In this document: in pieces, positions 63,514 to 64,000 of the stretch
How the letters are laid out: every line of letters starts with the position of its first letter
How positions within the stretch are numbered: the first letter of the stretch is position 1
Assembly (NCBI RefSeq): GCF_009664365.1
Contig: NZ_CP044310.1
Location: 1,933,001-1,997,000, forward strand
Direction: 5' to 3'
Source: Paenibacillus xylanilyticus
Lineage (GTDB): Bacteria > Bacillota > Bacilli > Paenibacillales > Paenibacillaceae
Length of the DNA: 64,000 nucleotides
Notes under the pieces: model-generated
What the model was told of the DNA's origin: nothing
What the model saw: the letters and a program-made list of their open reading frames with translations, nothing else
Database searches by the model: none
Translations under genes and position numbers: made by a program

Positions 63514-63542
63514 TTGCATCCACTAACATTTTTATATATAAT
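63514..63542 (+). promoter_or_regulatory. Sigma-A promoter for the azoreductase gene
   Basis: TTGCAT (63514-63519), 17-nt spacer, TATAAT (63537-63542). Confidence 0.7.
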
Positions 63543-63636
63543 ATGTATTAATGAGTTGTTGTTTTCTTTATATATGTTGTATTCAACGCGATTTCAGGAG
63601 AAACACTCATATATTTTAATTAACGGGGGAACGAAC

Positions 63637-64000
63637 ATGTCCAACATTCTATTTGTAAAAGCAAACGACCGTCCTGCGGATCAAGCAGTCAGCGTAAAAT
63701 TGTACGATGCATTTCTGAGCGCATACAAAGAATCTCACCCAGGTGACACCATCACTGAGTTGGATCTCTACAATACAGATATCCCTTACTACGGTAACAC
63801 TGTAATTACAGGTGGATATAAAGCAGCTAACGGTATCGAAGCAACTGCTGAAGAGCAGCAAGCTGCTGCACTCGCAGCACAATTGCAAGATCAATTCCTG
63901 GCAGCTGACAAAGTAGTATTTGCATTCCCACTGTGGAACTTCACTGTTCCTGCACCACTGGTAAACTACATTTCCTACCTGAGCCAAGCTGGCAAAATGT
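63637..64000 (+). CDS. azoR: FMN-dependent NADH azoreductase, 3' partial
   Basis: The window ends after 121 residues. MSNILFVKANDRPADQAVSV, the ELDLYNTDIPYYG stretch and FAFPLWNFTVPAPLVNYI match the AzoR flavodoxin-fold family; the FMN phosphate loop follows the first strand. It reduces quinones and azo bonds with NADH. CGGGGGA precedes ATG 63637 and a sigma-A promoter lies ~95 bp upstream. The C-terminus lies outside the window. Confidence 0.88.
   Translation, partial: MSNILFVKANDRPADQAVSVKLYDAFLSAYKESHPGDTITELDLYNTDIPYYGNTVITGGYKAANGIEATAEEQQAAALAAQLQDQFLAADKVVFAFPLWNFTVPAPLVNYISYLSQAGKM

Noticed and set aside
1..64000. CRISPR arrays, insertion sequences, prophage, rRNA or tRNA genes
   Set aside because: I saw no regularly spaced repeats, transposase or phage proteins, tRNA-like cloverleaf or rRNA sequence in the window.

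Overview
The window looks like ordinary chromosome of an endospore-forming Gram-positive bacterium of the Paenibacillus type. Pointers are a Spo0E-like phosphatase, CotF-like coat proteins, a gamma-type small acid-soluble spore protein with a sigma-G-like promoter, YtxC, an S-box (SAM) riboswitch, a threonyl T-box, LiaFSR, KhtTU and a GlnR/TnrA box. RBSs are strong (AGGAGG-like) and GTG/TTG starts are common. I see no rRNA, tRNA, CRISPR array, prophage or insertion sequence. The taxon is inferred from gene content, not from a database match.

Layout. 1-7 kb: the 3' end of a Cys-rich protein gene, an MFS transporter, a divergent FAD oxidoreductase, two spore-coat-like genes, an Lrp regulator plus aminotransferase pair, a Spo0E-like gene and a lipoprotein. 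7-16 kb: CobU-like and PduO-type corrinoid salvage genes, DedA, RluA, an ArsC/Spx-like protein, a 5'-3' exonuclease coupled to a secreted NAGPA-type protein, MOSC, a ROK fructokinase and an HRDC protein. 15.7-17 kb: corA on the minus strand behind a long structured leader. 17-21 kb: an S-box-controlled methionine operon (metA-metI-metC). 21-25 kb: mqnC (futalosine menaquinone pathway) and an aldo-keto reductase/alcohol dehydrogenase pair. 24.6-28 kb (minus): KhtT/KhtU cation-proton antiporter, a YitT protein and a small unknown. 28-33 kb: ytxC, T-box-thrS, a 3D-domain protein and a spore protein. 33-40 kb: liaFSR, an HtrA protease, an OmpR-type two-component system. 40-46.5 kb: ispH, DAHP synthase, a GSI-beta-like glutamine synthetase, serC, trmL and an AbrB-like regulator with extra cysteines.

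46.5-59 kb: a carbohydrate locus. Behind a sigma-A-like promoter with two copies of a 24-bp operator lie an esterase, two ABC permeases, a large solute-binding lipoprotein, a GH3 beta-glucosidase, a ~1,127-residue GH94 phosphorylase and a LacI regulator. The GH94 size and the GH3 partner resemble the 1,2-beta-oligoglucan (sophoro-oligosaccharide) system of Listeria innocua, so uptake and phosphorolysis of beta-1,2-glucan fragments is the best inference. No ATPase is encoded, so a shared MsmX-like ATPase is presumably used.

59-64 kb: a 34-residue membrane miniprotein gene with its own -10, RBS and terminator; a membrane-anchored second NAGPA protein with a coiled-coil partner; a ComA-like orphan regulator; a fold-type I aminotransferase; and the 5' part of an FMN azoreductase. 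The most interesting points are the GH94 locus and its operators, the corA leader, the GSI-beta glutamine synthetase behind a perfect GlnR/TnrA box, and the miniprotein.
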